Of a stretch of DNA of 64,000 nucleotides, positions 12,201 through 19,441 are shown one piece after another. Position 1 is the first letter of the stretch, and each line of letters opens with the position of its first letter. The notes under the pieces were generated by a model. The model had not been told where the DNA came from, ran no database searches, and saw nothing but the letters and a program-made list of their open reading frames with translations. The translations under genes were made by a program, and so were the position numbers. Origin of the DNA: a virus. The DNA lies in the IMG/VR virus record IMGVR_UViG_3300025914_000009, positions 1-64,000 of that record; one strand, written 5' to 3'.

Positions 12201-12622
12201 ATGGTAGAAGGAATAGCTGCCAGCCCATTAACAAATGTACCACCTGCAGTTGCTACTGTCTTTACAAGGGCATTTCCCCATTGTTTGTACCATGGCTGAG
12301 CCTTTCCAAAAGCTTCTTCACTATCTTCCCCAGGGAGAATAGAGCGGTATCTTGGATTATAAACATCTGATACTGAATACTCGGGCAGTTTTCCAGGGGT
12401 TACTTTATCCTTAGTCCCAAGGATAGATTGATTAAATTTATTCAGATAAGATTGACTACTATCCTGACCCTCTGTAAGCCCTGTTCCTGGAATTGGAATA
12501 GGGGCCACAGCAGGAGCATCAAATCCTGCAGGTGAAGGAAGTCCTTCTGTTTCAAATCCTGGATTTCTCTGTGCGGCCAGTACATCACCTTGTTGTAGTA
12601 CATCTTGTTCTGGTAGTGGCAT
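299..12622 (-). CDS. Giant virion protein with crAss-type RNA polymerase signature (4107 aa)
   Basis: This is the largest gene of the window and the next-to-last visible gene of the late operon. Residues 3207-3211 are DFDID in the context KAGSDFDIDKLNVY. That is the metal-binding catalytic motif described for the virion RNA polymerase of crAss-like phage phi14:2, which is ejected with the DNA to transcribe early genes. At about residue 1774 HEAFEAVWYHFL resembles the zincin-type helix reported in such giant proteins, but the second His of HExxH is Glu here, so metallopeptidase activity is doubtful. Residues about 110-245 are Gly/Ala-rich and amphipathic, possibly for membrane passage. Pro-rich linkers lie near residues 860 and 960. 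The start is 3 nt from the upstream stop. I infer a fusion of injected proteins with an RNA polymerase; I cannot place the second double-psi barrel by eye. Confidence 0.78.
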   Translation of the reverse strand: MPLPEQDVLQQGDVLAAQRNPGFETEGLPSPAGFDAPAVAPIPIPGTGLTEGQDSSQSYLNKFNQSILGTKDKVTPGKLPEYSVSDVYNPRYRSILPGEDSEEAFGKAQPWYKQWGNALVKTVATAGGTFVNGLAAIPSTIAGNPYDNSMGNSIDTWLKNMEDSFPNYYTKWQRDHPFMSAVPFSGGFSNFWGDKFIKNLGFTVGAIGSAVAQDAIIGAATEGIGEIPGVASQIGKASLWLNKVFTGTNRADELLQLGRAAGRTEEQLVNLKNLAQAAAATKVSNGARYAMNLYGASASEAGMEARDGYNTVREDLLKSYQREKGYSATGEDLDQIEKYARAAGNLRFGINMALLSVSNAIQFDSILKPFSAAKAGFRSSVEKELTEGAAIGMKKGTMDTFERVVPKGIWGKIKPTIPAILSEGVFEEGGQYATQIGVENFYERKYLYDKGLAKSNYSKDETPWDSRDQIKNIVHSVVKGLNDEFSTDEGLENVVLGALTGVVFGGVKQFLDREKNTQLVSATLNLLNSQGVTGVLQNHYDTAATAQRISEDMKEAVRTNDIFKFKNFQHEQFVNFILSGAKAGRFDVRMEQLKMLKEMDNDEFKKAFGLDKTTENVKTASEYVDALMDKAQQIKKSYDLINDTFNNPFQKAGKNATPEAALEDQKHKTFEDWKDSLTFLASITTDVDSRIKSISSNLRTINPNLDQYHVANFTDKKYLQNYAKNLEQEAKGLQGLVDMKVSGDPETDRNRIKSLQTKVQLINNYLSDPNFSDKRFEGTFKNLLTFHLNGQQDTGNVNIPQEALPKLIQYGRDIHRLRKYRDDAYKAFDKLSTEEGFNKYFREANIAQDRYSDKTPPTPTPESNIPPEETTVVTPPKSVVVKDKAGAVKEFDPNKEYYVNVEVGKDPIKGFVIEQKPDGKVVVQTADGTSVEVPQETFFAKDKNAEEVKEEVDKNTSTEDVPPPPPVEGGERSEEGAMKKDLKTALFSTTDPLYSRQDSPFNNFHRRHQNFLFDMGSSDPDVFNQDNKPKLRIIPVTANTYKALGFPEGFIEDDGKNPDESTIRAVYVVDDTVDPVKRKRQRTAILSAITKSKTLPDHIKEVAKTMPDQAIQDLYEQAKSAAGADDQIGEKLVDKLIEYGDQGIFFVSPKGDKMGRVGSRVDPNEAIFTTLATTELTRQNSSGETENRYTNKDRIDEEAAKNWWRGTRENILSINTPEGAMQRTYQFAVSRGIPHIINKGSRNNVITTGLIRERDLDKPVITLPTLGDVAVMGAFNEEGQGIASSKQGVAMPLGTPLLNYGGNLTYLNARKFTKDEAKNIFEMLKIISDRNRTVESGPLFKYLHKVIYMANPEKNIAPTASSITIDNFGNLYLGTNKEAIQLIPQALEDNKDRIMTFLEGAYHNIKNSELLRIARDPKANDLEFQELKADDGKVEVVNRWKNYNYYLLSNRTPDGKARANEPLVTNIAVPQGNERPIIQKYSEILSFDFDPSKFTKPKTAEEKRVEENPAITATDAKAALAKVIADGKKVGMSIDNLLSLREAYLSDTNLSDAQKSQLAGAVDALIEHIEKKNKEQGVQEQEVKPMAPPEVVAEQEAKAEAEAAPQEEPLQYIEHNFGGDMGIKKLGFKVLTRDAQGNITDIEPIGTVNDDNSITPYKSPEVAKRILMNKFAQNQIKQDDTNSNKTQDVKDKFKGRDFKRGTDRYRRAESLRKGYVKADLNAEFAEVRSILPDFFKFKILDGMLKTTEGGLAWGALRDNMIYIYKNAEIGTTYHEAFEAVWYHFLTGKEQQDLYDEFTGRKGDFTTYNREKKAYSDATVKEAKEQLAEEFRNYKMNEELPEQPKQRSFFKRLLDFIKWVLGIDPSKRNELFKKMNNGYYRKYSSSLRGPMERPEFSYYREPGLENFSERIVQDMLQGMTAELLGEIFGENAAIIDQLEDDFETTAKSIYDRLKDKFTDYFEDEAKDEGTLFAEIGRDYMEATSDAEREAIAGELEPIREIWGRIKDNWGSFVKEHERYLKIFNVEFVTDDEGNTEIADEDDFDDDNKNQSEYDRDIFTYDAKNNASNRWKLLIASIADSEWVKEATRAGMTAADSVRSKRESSSMRLPKLVQYAKLFNYLLHNVSGINGIYDIWAKLTNMTEDPLTRKLIDANVRKLMSRLKFDSGFEGKTQADVRLVLSGENALTKQKPSFFRQFTDYQRNTYFDTTVLNSKVDQVITTWVAGVKGSSAVRPSAENRFLFSKSIVNVKDNIDFLNRLGIDITRDDYRKLTGSKLTNFNDEVNSIRALVNRSANNNISVPIISSKQLDFSTRLKKLANMYIHDMVGEDTQSQHPNLDNQPTTNFVLNNFVSTMVNDANNADDRDDFISRQDNGYFDDIFHKDSLLLTKIIFDPQGNRNKEVQVGVVEGRETWDGNNTSTSKLTQAERLLYEINNNLNGVFYTLLPADAKTEWALRLGTYLSADGFFGDDSTRSNEVTAFGSQMYKWLQTEVDLARDYENRKFIDALNRKPKGEDRVVGKSLRFFKDIFQSIGRQDIVDDINRRVIDGNEPLGNVVSSDQMRAYMREYAEMKVQDTINELIDWRVIHPTAENRFILFGFDKTVVNNTLGKSYDYSRTELERLLLFREMNYVMNNIEMHKFFFGDPAQYKDELKRIKSFLSGREYTHVDTLGTSEGFNQWANSELNKAGNIQLSLGDPGYQSHKNHFNTITAYDVIYESNEIDALREVLGDRATPYTEGNEDDAGAYMSIQAYREMMWKSGGRWTKAQEKQFQWEMAWERNDKAREGKYTYSSEELRRHDEALLKEEPNTDVAFPILKLMHSGIQTKDDVAIVSLDKASWAPLFYRWYKGSNLGKLYDAMQKRGIDYVRMESAHKVGIQKASSFSLYAENGDLNSTAFDTMEPEMIPLKQIGVQVEQSKKDKGQTEGSQLRKIAIGDLMENGVPIDFGKAYGSAEDAFAAWNSLDKEQKMAASPIYSKVQRHNDALVNLTTVRTTMAMRRLGMESGDEGVTIPDKKMISDFILSELERRELPRNIASAIQISPETRDFSNPIEANPQYTKIRAIIYSILEKTITRPKVNGGQKTMLSVTGMETAPRVVKRTVNGKPVYTSDRLKFYTHGENGTQACEIMLPYWFGKKIMEAGSGKTKEEVIKYLNSTEEGKKLLSGIGFRIPTQGLNSVDFFVVKDFLPEQMGDVVVLPSEITAKAGSDFDIDKLNVYLRNYYIDGKTGLPKILNYQGSEQATKEYLTGLIQERSIPATSIRKDLERYISEESENLEEGGLFDSVPGVGEEFENERLIQDFLANRQDNVLDMYYQKTLENEYFDSIQDLLALPENYSRLIAPNDASELKGYRNEMLKLKGTSTSPLGDYGKLLSSTFMMKERQAYMASKQVVGISAVSQTAHAIGQNLEGGLVVEDPDIVARFPHNTIDGKISLSGMSTNKENGGLISNINSQTTDGGVDVAKDKFLAEMGINKDTLSTFLTLVRMGADPWWAILYLNQPSIQEFLKTKAISSSVSQINPKVRNESDSKLLNKTHKLFGGIGKNGRNIANKPRYYTKAAMEEMIRKYAQDPTSLNADEKKLQMMILDDFSRYDRTKGKYTGYSGLAWDLFHFYQGYNWDTARMNDPNLVRLKNLKFEKANDLSITPVSKVMRDTFIGVMRDKILDLDEGLRSIINVQTGAAGQVLNAITRDVFKMRGGEAVKQQVMLTAELSLVDYAVQTNALVEGRPLNTYIQPLLLSNKATAFYLDALKRHVAVVGDKVLSENPLVKALLPTLDRRQGFPSTIQMLERDYDTYTSNVLTDSFRELRDDAGVIVSINDRAEDNRSVAQIYRRLVLTALIQGGARSGRGSFSHLIPSETYSEIVRDALRSMRLDNFYDNLALYRGNWSNSTLVPAAVMVQPELGESMQIEDLNAEPYYPWFYNEAVSGHLAKAMSVETGRAPALLEQPAAQYRRAKVIKVIQVDRDKATSNILSRSVRLFRRVDVYGVNGLVPLQYRRDMVLFTEINPWGDSGIREFYSDQSQSVLPDNGKVIEATDDQILYALVKDDIRTNAAEQVVADVVNRFDGEPGQSDIDEDDDGNPPDLPQAPFLQIDSFEEFKNSLQKKNCD

Positions 12623-12625
12623 TAT

Positions 12626-15295
12626 TTATTCTGTTTTATTCTTTTTAGCTTCTAAAGCTGCGTCTATATATTGATCTCCAACTTGTGATAAGAACTTTGT
12701 AACCTGAGCTTCATTTAAAGTTTGTCCAAAGTTTGCTGTCATGTCAGGTAGCCAGGTCTTGGCATTTTTATCATAAATATACATCCTTACCTGCAATCCA
12801 CCATTTTTAAGAGGATCTTCCACATGATATTTTACACTATATTTATTAAGAAGTCCGCTTTTAAGGTTAAATGCTCCATCTTTACCTAATCCCTGTACAT
12901 CTGTTGTCCATTTAGCTGTACCTTTTGTGAGCTGCATACTTTCCCTGATATTGTAGAAATCATCAAGGAATTTACCCTGCCCAAATAGCTCCTCTGCCTG
13001 TTGTCTTGATATATCCATTTCCACAGGTTGTCCTGTTACTTCAGTGTTACTTAAAGCTAGGGCATATTTTCCTCTACCTTTTGACACAAGTGAATAGGTA
13101 GTGTTTTCAGATTTCTTACCTAACATACTTTCTATATCACTCTTATTATATCTCGGATTAGGGCTTTCCTTGTCTTCAGCTATGATAGTATTTACCAGTC
13201 TACTTGCCACAGCTTGAGCTCTTTTTCTATCAGGTGCCTCAAATGCTTGAAGGGTGAATGAGACAGGTTGAGGAACACCGACAACTTCCTTAACAGCATT
13301 GTCCATATAGTTATCTCTTCCTTTGGCTACATGAATAGAAGGAATAACAGCCGTGCGCATTACATTAGCCATTTTACTTACAATATCCTTTTCCTCAGGA
13401 CTTAATGGTACTCCTTGGTTATTCTTCTTTAAAACTTGGTATATCTGCCTCTCTGCTGGTGTATTTAGTAATTTACCTGCAAGCTGATCATCGAATACAG
13501 TCCCTCTCACATATGGCTCATTTCTAATTATTTGTGCCATTTTCATCTGCAGATCATACTGCTGCTGACCTGTTAATGTACTTGTCCCCTCAGGGGCAGT
13601 TACTTTTAACGGTGGTATCTTGCGAGTGATTTGTTCAGTGCCCCATCCATCACGATCAGCCATCTCACCAACCTTAGCAATAGCAAATTTCCTATCACCA
13701 ATTACTTTGTCTGTATTTGCCAGTTTATCAAAGTATGCCCTTGTGCCATCATCTACACTCTCAGGGTCTTTATCATAAGCATCTTTCAGTTTAGCTACAG
13801 CAGCATTAGCTGCATTTATTACAGTAGAGGGGTCTTTTCCTGCTACATTATACTCGTATCTTGGATTCTTACCAGTAGGATCTCTTTTAACTGTGACTAG
13901 TCCTGTGTTCCCTAATAAGGCCATTTTCTCCTGGTCTATTTCATTACTAATATCACCTGTTTCCTTAAAGAAACTAGATACGTTCACATCTTCTAATCCT
14001 CCCTGGGGTATAGGTTCAAGCACGGCATCAGAAAGAGGTATGTCTGAAAGAGCTCCCTTTGCAGTCTTGGCTGCTTTGGCAGAAAGAGATAACTTGTATA
14101 CCTCTAACTTTTCTCTCTCAACTCCAAGTTTGGCTTGTTCTATACCAAGATTAGCTGCCTGGTAATATTTATTTACCATGAACTCCTGGAACTTAATATC
14201 ATTTTGCCTCTTCGTTTCAGCAGCCATAAAATATGGATTCTGCTCATAAGTGAGAGAATTTTGAGCATAGGCATAACCATCACCAAATCTGCTTAACCAG
14301 TTCTGGGTATACATATTAGCCTTATAACCTTCCAGATTAGTATTTATAGCCCCTATGTCCTGTCTATATGAATTTTGGTAAGATTCTACTCTATCTTTAT
14401 AAGCTTGGATCTGTTGATCTATTTGGGCAGCACGAGCAGGATCATTATTAGATGCGGCTCTTTCTACTATAAGACCTTGAATGACATCATTCATTTGACC
14501 CAGCTTGTATTTATAGCTCTGGTCAGTAATAGCTTTCATTCCAGCAGCATCTTGCCCTCTGTAACTATACCTTCCATCTATTCTCAACTGATTTACATCA
14601 TCTGCAGTCATATTAGCCTGAATAGCCTCTCTTATCCTCTCAGGAGTTAGAGTCTTAGAACCCTTTCTTATCATAGCAAGATCAATCTCAGGGAGCCCAT
14701 CTTTGTCCAACTGTATCTGCCCATTGGGGCCTCTTTTGAAAGGATTATCTTCTATCTGAGAATTTGGATCTAGGTCTTTAATTATCTTACTAACCTTACC
14801 TGTGACGTCTGTATAAGGTGTATAACTTCCTGAGAATCTTGATGATACATCACCGTCACTATACCATTTCTGGAATTGGTCATGGAAATCCCACTCATTT
14901 GAGATTGAAGACTTCCCTTTCTCTCTTGCTTCTCTAATAGCAGCAAGTCCTGTCTTATATGTCTGAGTAGAAGCTACAGAGTTCTGTATAATAGGATCAC
15001 TAGCTATCTTATTAGTAAGAGCTCCAACAGAATTAACCAGCTGTTGGTTGGAAAAGTCTTTCTGTACTACTTTCCCAACCTCTTGCTGTATGTTGCTTAC
15101 TCTTTGATGAAGATAGTCCTTCTGCTCCGGCTTAACTACCTCAAGTCCGGCTACTGAATCTATATATCCTTGTACCTTTTGTACTCCCTGATCATACTGC
15201 TGTTGCTTGATCATCCCCACTCTCACATAGTCGTCCACAGGGATCTGGGACACATAAGGGTTAAAGGCTACGAGCTGGTCGGTAAAACTTGCCAT
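12626..15295 (-). CDS. Large internal virion (cargo-type) protein, 889 aa
   Basis: I recognise this as the type of large, soluble, glutamine- and lysine-rich protein that lies between the tail/muzzle gene and the RNA polymerase gene in crAss-like phages, where such proteins are packed as ejected cargo. The N-terminus (MASFTDQLVAFNPYVSQIP) is followed by long predicted helices to about residue 400 and a mixed alpha/beta C-terminal half. There is no signal peptide, membrane segment or enzyme motif. A good promoter lies about 8 nt upstream (15303-15334), so it can be transcribed apart from the genes ahead of it together with the RNA polymerase gene. The cargo role is inferred from synteny and size. 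Confidence 0.6.
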   Translation of the reverse strand: MASFTDQLVAFNPYVSQIPVDDYVRVGMIKQQQYDQGVQKVQGYIDSVAGLEVVKPEQKDYLHQRVSNIQQEVGKVVQKDFSNQQLVNSVGALTNKIASDPIIQNSVASTQTYKTGLAAIREAREKGKSSISNEWDFHDQFQKWYSDGDVSSRFSGSYTPYTDVTGKVSKIIKDLDPNSQIEDNPFKRGPNGQIQLDKDGLPEIDLAMIRKGSKTLTPERIREAIQANMTADDVNQLRIDGRYSYRGQDAAGMKAITDQSYKYKLGQMNDVIQGLIVERAASNNDPARAAQIDQQIQAYKDRVESYQNSYRQDIGAINTNLEGYKANMYTQNWLSRFGDGYAYAQNSLTYEQNPYFMAAETKRQNDIKFQEFMVNKYYQAANLGIEQAKLGVEREKLEVYKLSLSAKAAKTAKGALSDIPLSDAVLEPIPQGGLEDVNVSSFFKETGDISNEIDQEKMALLGNTGLVTVKRDPTGKNPRYEYNVAGKDPSTVINAANAAVAKLKDAYDKDPESVDDGTRAYFDKLANTDKVIGDRKFAIAKVGEMADRDGWGTEQITRKIPPLKVTAPEGTSTLTGQQQYDLQMKMAQIIRNEPYVRGTVFDDQLAGKLLNTPAERQIYQVLKKNNQGVPLSPEEKDIVSKMANVMRTAVIPSIHVAKGRDNYMDNAVKEVVGVPQPVSFTLQAFEAPDRKRAQAVASRLVNTIIAEDKESPNPRYNKSDIESMLGKKSENTTYSLVSKGRGKYALALSNTEVTGQPVEMDISRQQAEELFGQGKFLDDFYNIRESMQLTKGTAKWTTDVQGLGKDGAFNLKSGLLNKYSVKYHVEDPLKNGGLQVRMYIYDKNAKTWLPDMTANFGQTLNEAQVTKFLSQVGDQYIDAALEAKKNKTE

Positions 15296-15302
15296 TAATC
15301 TA

Positions 15303-15334
15303 CAAAGTTATGTTCTTTCTAATTATGTTCCAAC
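15303..15334 (-). promoter_or_regulatory. Bacteroidota-type promoter
   Basis: On the minus strand a TAACTTTG -7 box (15303-15310) matches TAnnTTTG exactly. Twenty nt upstream is GTTG, a near match to the -33 TTTG. It sits directly ahead of the 889-aa cargo gene, in one of the longer intergenic gaps (69 nt) of this tight operon. Confidence 0.55.
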
Positions 15335-15364
15335 GGTTTACGTGTATAGTTAAACCAGATGGGT

Positions 15365-18300
15365 TTATTTAAGTGGTTGAAGAGGCATTAGAGGTAAAGA
15401 TCTCTGAAGCTTCATTACCTGGAGCATCTTCTGGTAATCTCTCAGTTCTGAATCATCGTATTGAGATGATCCTGTCAGGTTACCTGCTGCATCATACCTT
15501 GTTATAGTCCTCGAAGGGCTTGCAAAGTCATTGTGGCTTGCTCCACTATAGTTGAACATTGCATTAGGCCCAAAGTAAGTAGCAGACATACCACCATCTG
15601 TTTGAGGAACAAATCTGTAGTCATACAGATTCTCATAAGCTGCAAGTCTCTTGTTCTCAAACTCATTCTTAGCATATTTGTCAGATAAGCTATTGAGAAT
15701 CATTTGATTAAATTGTCTTGTCTTAGATCTTGCTTCAGATTGTCTAACCATTTGGGTATCAGCTATTCCAAGATTCTTCATATTGGCATCATTTACTAAT
15801 GCAACATTCTTATTAGTGATATCATCTCTAATAGCCTGATTTGTTCTGAATTCATCTCCCAAAGTTGCCTGATCTGCCTGATATTTCTGTGCTGCGAGAG
15901 TTCCTATTGCTGCTGGATTATTAGCTCCAGTTCCAACAGCTCTCATACCAGCATTCAGAGTCGCCTGGTTCTGATTCAGTCTATCCTGGAAGCTAACTTG
16001 ATAAGGGCTATATAATTGAGGCTCAAACCTTTGTGAAGGTACTGGCTCGACTTTATTAGTAGCTATTCCATATAACTCAGGCAGAATCTGATTGAGATGT
16101 AAAGGTTCTACATTACTTGGAAGCTTTCCTCTTTCAGGGATCTGCAGCTCATCATAAGGAGTTTTTACCTTTCCAGGCTTAGTCCCTGGGGTTTCCGATG
16201 TAAGTGGTATATCAGGTAAAGTGTATGGAGTGAATGGGCCAGGATTAGGCACCTCAGGCTTAGGAGTATTAGGAGTAGGTCTTGGTGTGCTTGGCCTTAC
16301 CCCATATCTTGTCCCTTCTCCTTTAGTCATAGTACCCATCACGATACTCAATTCATCAGGATCCATTTCACTGATTTTTTTATCAGTAAGTGGGCCAAGA
16401 TCATATCTGTAAGGATGTCCACCTGTCCATTTGTTTATAGCATCTTTTGCTGACATATCTCTATATCCCTTACTAGTGAGAAGGTCTCTCATTGCTTTCT
16501 CACCAGTTTTCCTATCAGGAAACACAGCAAATCCATCCTTATCTGTCTTAGCACCATATTTCTGTGCTAATTTTCCATATTTTATGTTTCCAGGATTATT
16601 GTTCCTATCTGCACGAGTGGGATCATTTCCTGGGTCTGTTCCCCCATCCTCGTAAAAAGGGATTGAGGCACCTCCCTTGGCCTTCTTCATTTTACCCTGT
16701 GACATTGCATGAGGGTCAAGACCATGAGCTTCAGCCATATCAAGCATAGACTTCTGAAGAGAAGCCAGTCTCTCTTTTTTAGAAGCTAGATCTTCCATAC
16801 CCATCTTTCCTCCCTGCATCATTACCCTTCCTGCATTGAATTTCAGTTGCTCGAACTTACTTGCTGGGTTGGCATCATTGACAAGATCTGCACCTTTAGT
16901 ATTCAGCATATCATACCTCTTCTCTTTATCAGCTATAGCTTTTGCTGCTTGTTTAAACTTTGTTTTTGTTCCAGGAACATACATATTACCATAAATAGTA
17001 AGATTTCCACTGTTATCTCTTGCTGCATATTCACCCCCCTCTACTTCAACAGGGTTTCCATTGTATTGCATCCCTATACCCCCTTGGGCATGTGAGTCAC
17101 CATTGAACTCTACAGTTCCTCCATCATAAGGATTATAACTCTCCAGGTTTGCATTTCCTCCCCACATAGTATTTATTTGTCCACCATCGTCATACATAAC
17201 TCCTCCGTTAGCCATACCTGCTATTGTACCAGGAGTGGGCATAGCAACAGGAGCATTTCTCTGGAACTCACTAGTACCATATCCATACCTCTTTATGTTG
17301 TCTTTCATGGACTGTATAGCTGGGTCATTAGACTGTATATTATAAAATGTTTGCATCCTCTGATCTGGAGTCATCCCTTTCAGATCAGATCTATTATTAA
17401 ACTCATATAAATAATTATACATCTTCGGGTCAAGTAGATCTCTATAGCTCTTTGCCCTGTTCTTATCCATCATGTGAGGCAAGACTCCTGATCTAATGGA
17501 TTCATTTACAAGATCTATTCCTTTGGCTGTTTCCATTTGAGGTCTGTCCATAGCAGCAAGTGCTCCAAAAGCATTAGTTCCGGCTATACTACCATGCCTT
17601 GGATCATAAGGTTGAGGCTTCACAAGCGAAGGTTTCGTAGGGTCTCCTGATAGAAGATCACCAAATGCAGCTTTACCAGCTGCTACCATACCAAAGTATT
17701 GCTTCTGTTTCTTGGTAAGCTTCTTTCCATGAGCTGTACCATCTTTCAGCATCTCTTTAGCCTTATCTGAGCTTAGGGTTCCCCCTTGGGCATACTCACC
17801 AGTCATCCATGGAATCCATTGTTCGATAAGATCTGTAGTGTCAGATCCTCCTCTCGCCAATCCACCATTTTTGTATTCTCCTGTCATCCAGGGGATCCAT
17901 TGCTCCAGTAGATCAGTAGTATCACTACCACCTCTGGCAGTACCACCATTCTTATAAGTACCTGTTCTCCATGCCACCCACTGTTCAAGCAGATCAGTTG
18001 TATCTGATCCTCCTCTTGCAGAACCTCCATTAGCATATTGATGAGGACTGAATACACTCATATTGTCAGGGATTATTCCACCCTTCTTATACTTATCATA
18101 TCCAGGTTGAATGAATCCACCCATATCCATATCAGCAGTTATCATGCTCATAGCATCATTGCGCTCAGTTTCACTCCAGTCACCAGGTGCAAGCTTTCCA
18201 CCATTTTTATGAAACCCATGATGTTTCTTAAAGGTTTTAGCAAGAGCTTTTCTCCTTGGAGTACATGTGGATTTAGTCATAGGAGTGCAATATCCTTTAT

Positions 18301-19441
18301 GTTTAGGATTTACAGCCTTCTGAATCCAGTGACCATCTTTAGCTTCTATGAGCTTATCTGCAAGTGTTGATTTTATAACCATACCATTTTTTGCTGAGGG
18401 TGAATTATTTTCATCTTCTCCTATATAATAACCATAATTCCCTTTGTCCATAAGAGCCCTTATTTCAGAATTAGGCTTTAGAGTATTTGTCATTATATCC
18501 ATAATCCTTTGTCCGTAAAGTGGATTCTTTTTAAAATCTATTCCACCCTTAGGGATTTCTTGACCATATATCTTATTTGCTCCTTCTAAGTCAGCATGAC
18601 CTCTTCCTATCTTTCCATATCCATTATAACCTTGCAATCTATATACATCAGTATTAGGAACTATTCCCTTATCCTGCATAGATTTGGCATACTTCATTTG
18701 TGCAGCTATATTCTCAACACCTGCTTCTGGGCCAGCTAGATTTGTTCCGAAATAATCTGGATTCAAGTGATATGGAGAGGTTTTATCTATTCCTGATTCC
18801 TGGTAAGCTATGGCCAAAGCTTCGTAAGGATCAATTTTGTTTCTCCTTGAAGAACTTATTATCTTTTCAATAGTGGATCTATCAACATTTCTATCCCCCA
18901 GTCTTATACTAGCGTTAGGAAGACTTGTATCTTTTGGCTTATAGAGTGGCATAGGATCAGTTCCTCCATCTTCCATGTACCCTCCATATTCCATAATGGC
19001 CTGAGATCCAGTACCATATGGGGTAGGATTATATACCATCTGAGGCTGTACAGGATAGTGTCTTTTATAAGGATTAGGTAATCCTGCATCAAAAGCTGTC
19101 ATGCCTATCAGAGCAGCATTACCCCAATTCATCCCAGCTTGTTTACTATTAGGTGGCTGTAGATCCTTTGGGCCAAGGAACTTTCCAGGTTTAACTTTAC
19201 CAGTGTCAATAGCAGGTAGCTGAGATGTCGATACTGCCCCTCTGGGATCAGTGGATATCCTTGGCATGGAAGGGTTCATTTGAACTGGTGAATCCCCTTC
19301 ATAGTAATCCTGAATACTCTGATATAAATTAGGCATCGTAGGCCCAGGCCCCATGTTCATACCATAATCTGCCATCAATTTCTTCTTACATCCTTTGCAT
19401 GGTAGATTTTCGTAGGATAGATATTTTGGCTTAACTTTCAT
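15365..19441 (-). CDS. Virion protein with lytic transglycosylase-like domain (1358 aa)
   Basis: Multidomain structural or cargo protein. The N-terminus has a CKGCKKK motif. Residues about 175-330 look like a soluble lytic transglycosylase (SLT-like) fold: LAIAYQESGID carries the likely catalytic Glu, followed by a YNGYGKIGRGHADLEG segment. Three 27-residue tandem repeats (ARGGSDTTDLLEQW type) lie near residues 475-555. A second domain at about 935-1045 (NNNPGNIKYGK, then FAVFPDRKTGEKAMRDLL) resembles a segment common in phage structural lysozyme-like proteins. Many short GG linkers and a Pro-rich stretch (about 1050-1100) separate the domains. The stop overlaps the muzzle-gene side by one base. 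Likely role: local peptidoglycan digestion during ejection. Confidence 0.65.
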   Translation of the reverse strand: MKVKPKYLSYENLPCKGCKKKLMADYGMNMGPGPTMPNLYQSIQDYYEGDSPVQMNPSMPRISTDPRGAVSTSQLPAIDTGKVKPGKFLGPKDLQPPNSKQAGMNWGNAALIGMTAFDAGLPNPYKRHYPVQPQMVYNPTPYGTGSQAIMEYGGYMEDGGTDPMPLYKPKDTSLPNASIRLGDRNVDRSTIEKIISSSRRNKIDPYEALAIAYQESGIDKTSPYHLNPDYFGTNLAGPEAGVENIAAQMKYAKSMQDKGIVPNTDVYRLQGYNGYGKIGRGHADLEGANKIYGQEIPKGGIDFKKNPLYGQRIMDIMTNTLKPNSEIRALMDKGNYGYYIGEDENNSPSAKNGMVIKSTLADKLIEAKDGHWIQKAVNPKHKGYCTPMTKSTCTPRRKALAKTFKKHHGFHKNGGKLAPGDWSETERNDAMSMITADMDMGGFIQPGYDKYKKGGIIPDNMSVFSPHQYANGGSARGGSDTTDLLEQWVAWRTGTYKNGGTARGGSDTTDLLEQWIPWMTGEYKNGGLARGGSDTTDLIEQWIPWMTGEYAQGGTLSSDKAKEMLKDGTAHGKKLTKKQKQYFGMVAAGKAAFGDLLSGDPTKPSLVKPQPYDPRHGSIAGTNAFGALAAMDRPQMETAKGIDLVNESIRSGVLPHMMDKNRAKSYRDLLDPKMYNYLYEFNNRSDLKGMTPDQRMQTFYNIQSNDPAIQSMKDNIKRYGYGTSEFQRNAPVAMPTPGTIAGMANGGVMYDDGGQINTMWGGNANLESYNPYDGGTVEFNGDSHAQGGIGMQYNGNPVEVEGGEYAARDNSGNLTIYGNMYVPGTKTKFKQAAKAIADKEKRYDMLNTKGADLVNDANPASKFEQLKFNAGRVMMQGGKMGMEDLASKKERLASLQKSMLDMAEAHGLDPHAMSQGKMKKAKGGASIPFYEDGGTDPGNDPTRADRNNNPGNIKYGKLAQKYGAKTDKDGFAVFPDRKTGEKAMRDLLTSKGYRDMSAKDAINKWTGGHPYRYDLGPLTDKKISEMDPDELSIVMGTMTKGEGTRYGVRPSTPRPTPNTPKPEVPNPGPFTPYTLPDIPLTSETPGTKPGKVKTPYDELQIPERGKLPSNVEPLHLNQILPELYGIATNKVEPVPSQRFEPQLYSPYQVSFQDRLNQNQATLNAGMRAVGTGANNPAAIGTLAAQKYQADQATLGDEFRTNQAIRDDITNKNVALVNDANMKNLGIADTQMVRQSEARSKTRQFNQMILNSLSDKYAKNEFENKRLAAYENLYDYRFVPQTDGGMSATYFGPNAMFNYSGASHNDFASPSRTITRYDAAGNLTGSSQYDDSELRDYQKMLQVMKLQRSLPLMPLQPLK
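17777..18019 (-). repeat. Three tandem 81-nt coding repeats
   Basis: Three in-frame copies of a 27-codon unit (ARGGSDTTDLLEQW, then a W..TG.Y.NGG tail) inside the 1358-aa virion protein. The copies differ at a few positions (VAW/IPW, LEQ/IEQ), so they are diverged protein repeats rather than a recent DNA duplication. Confidence 0.85.
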
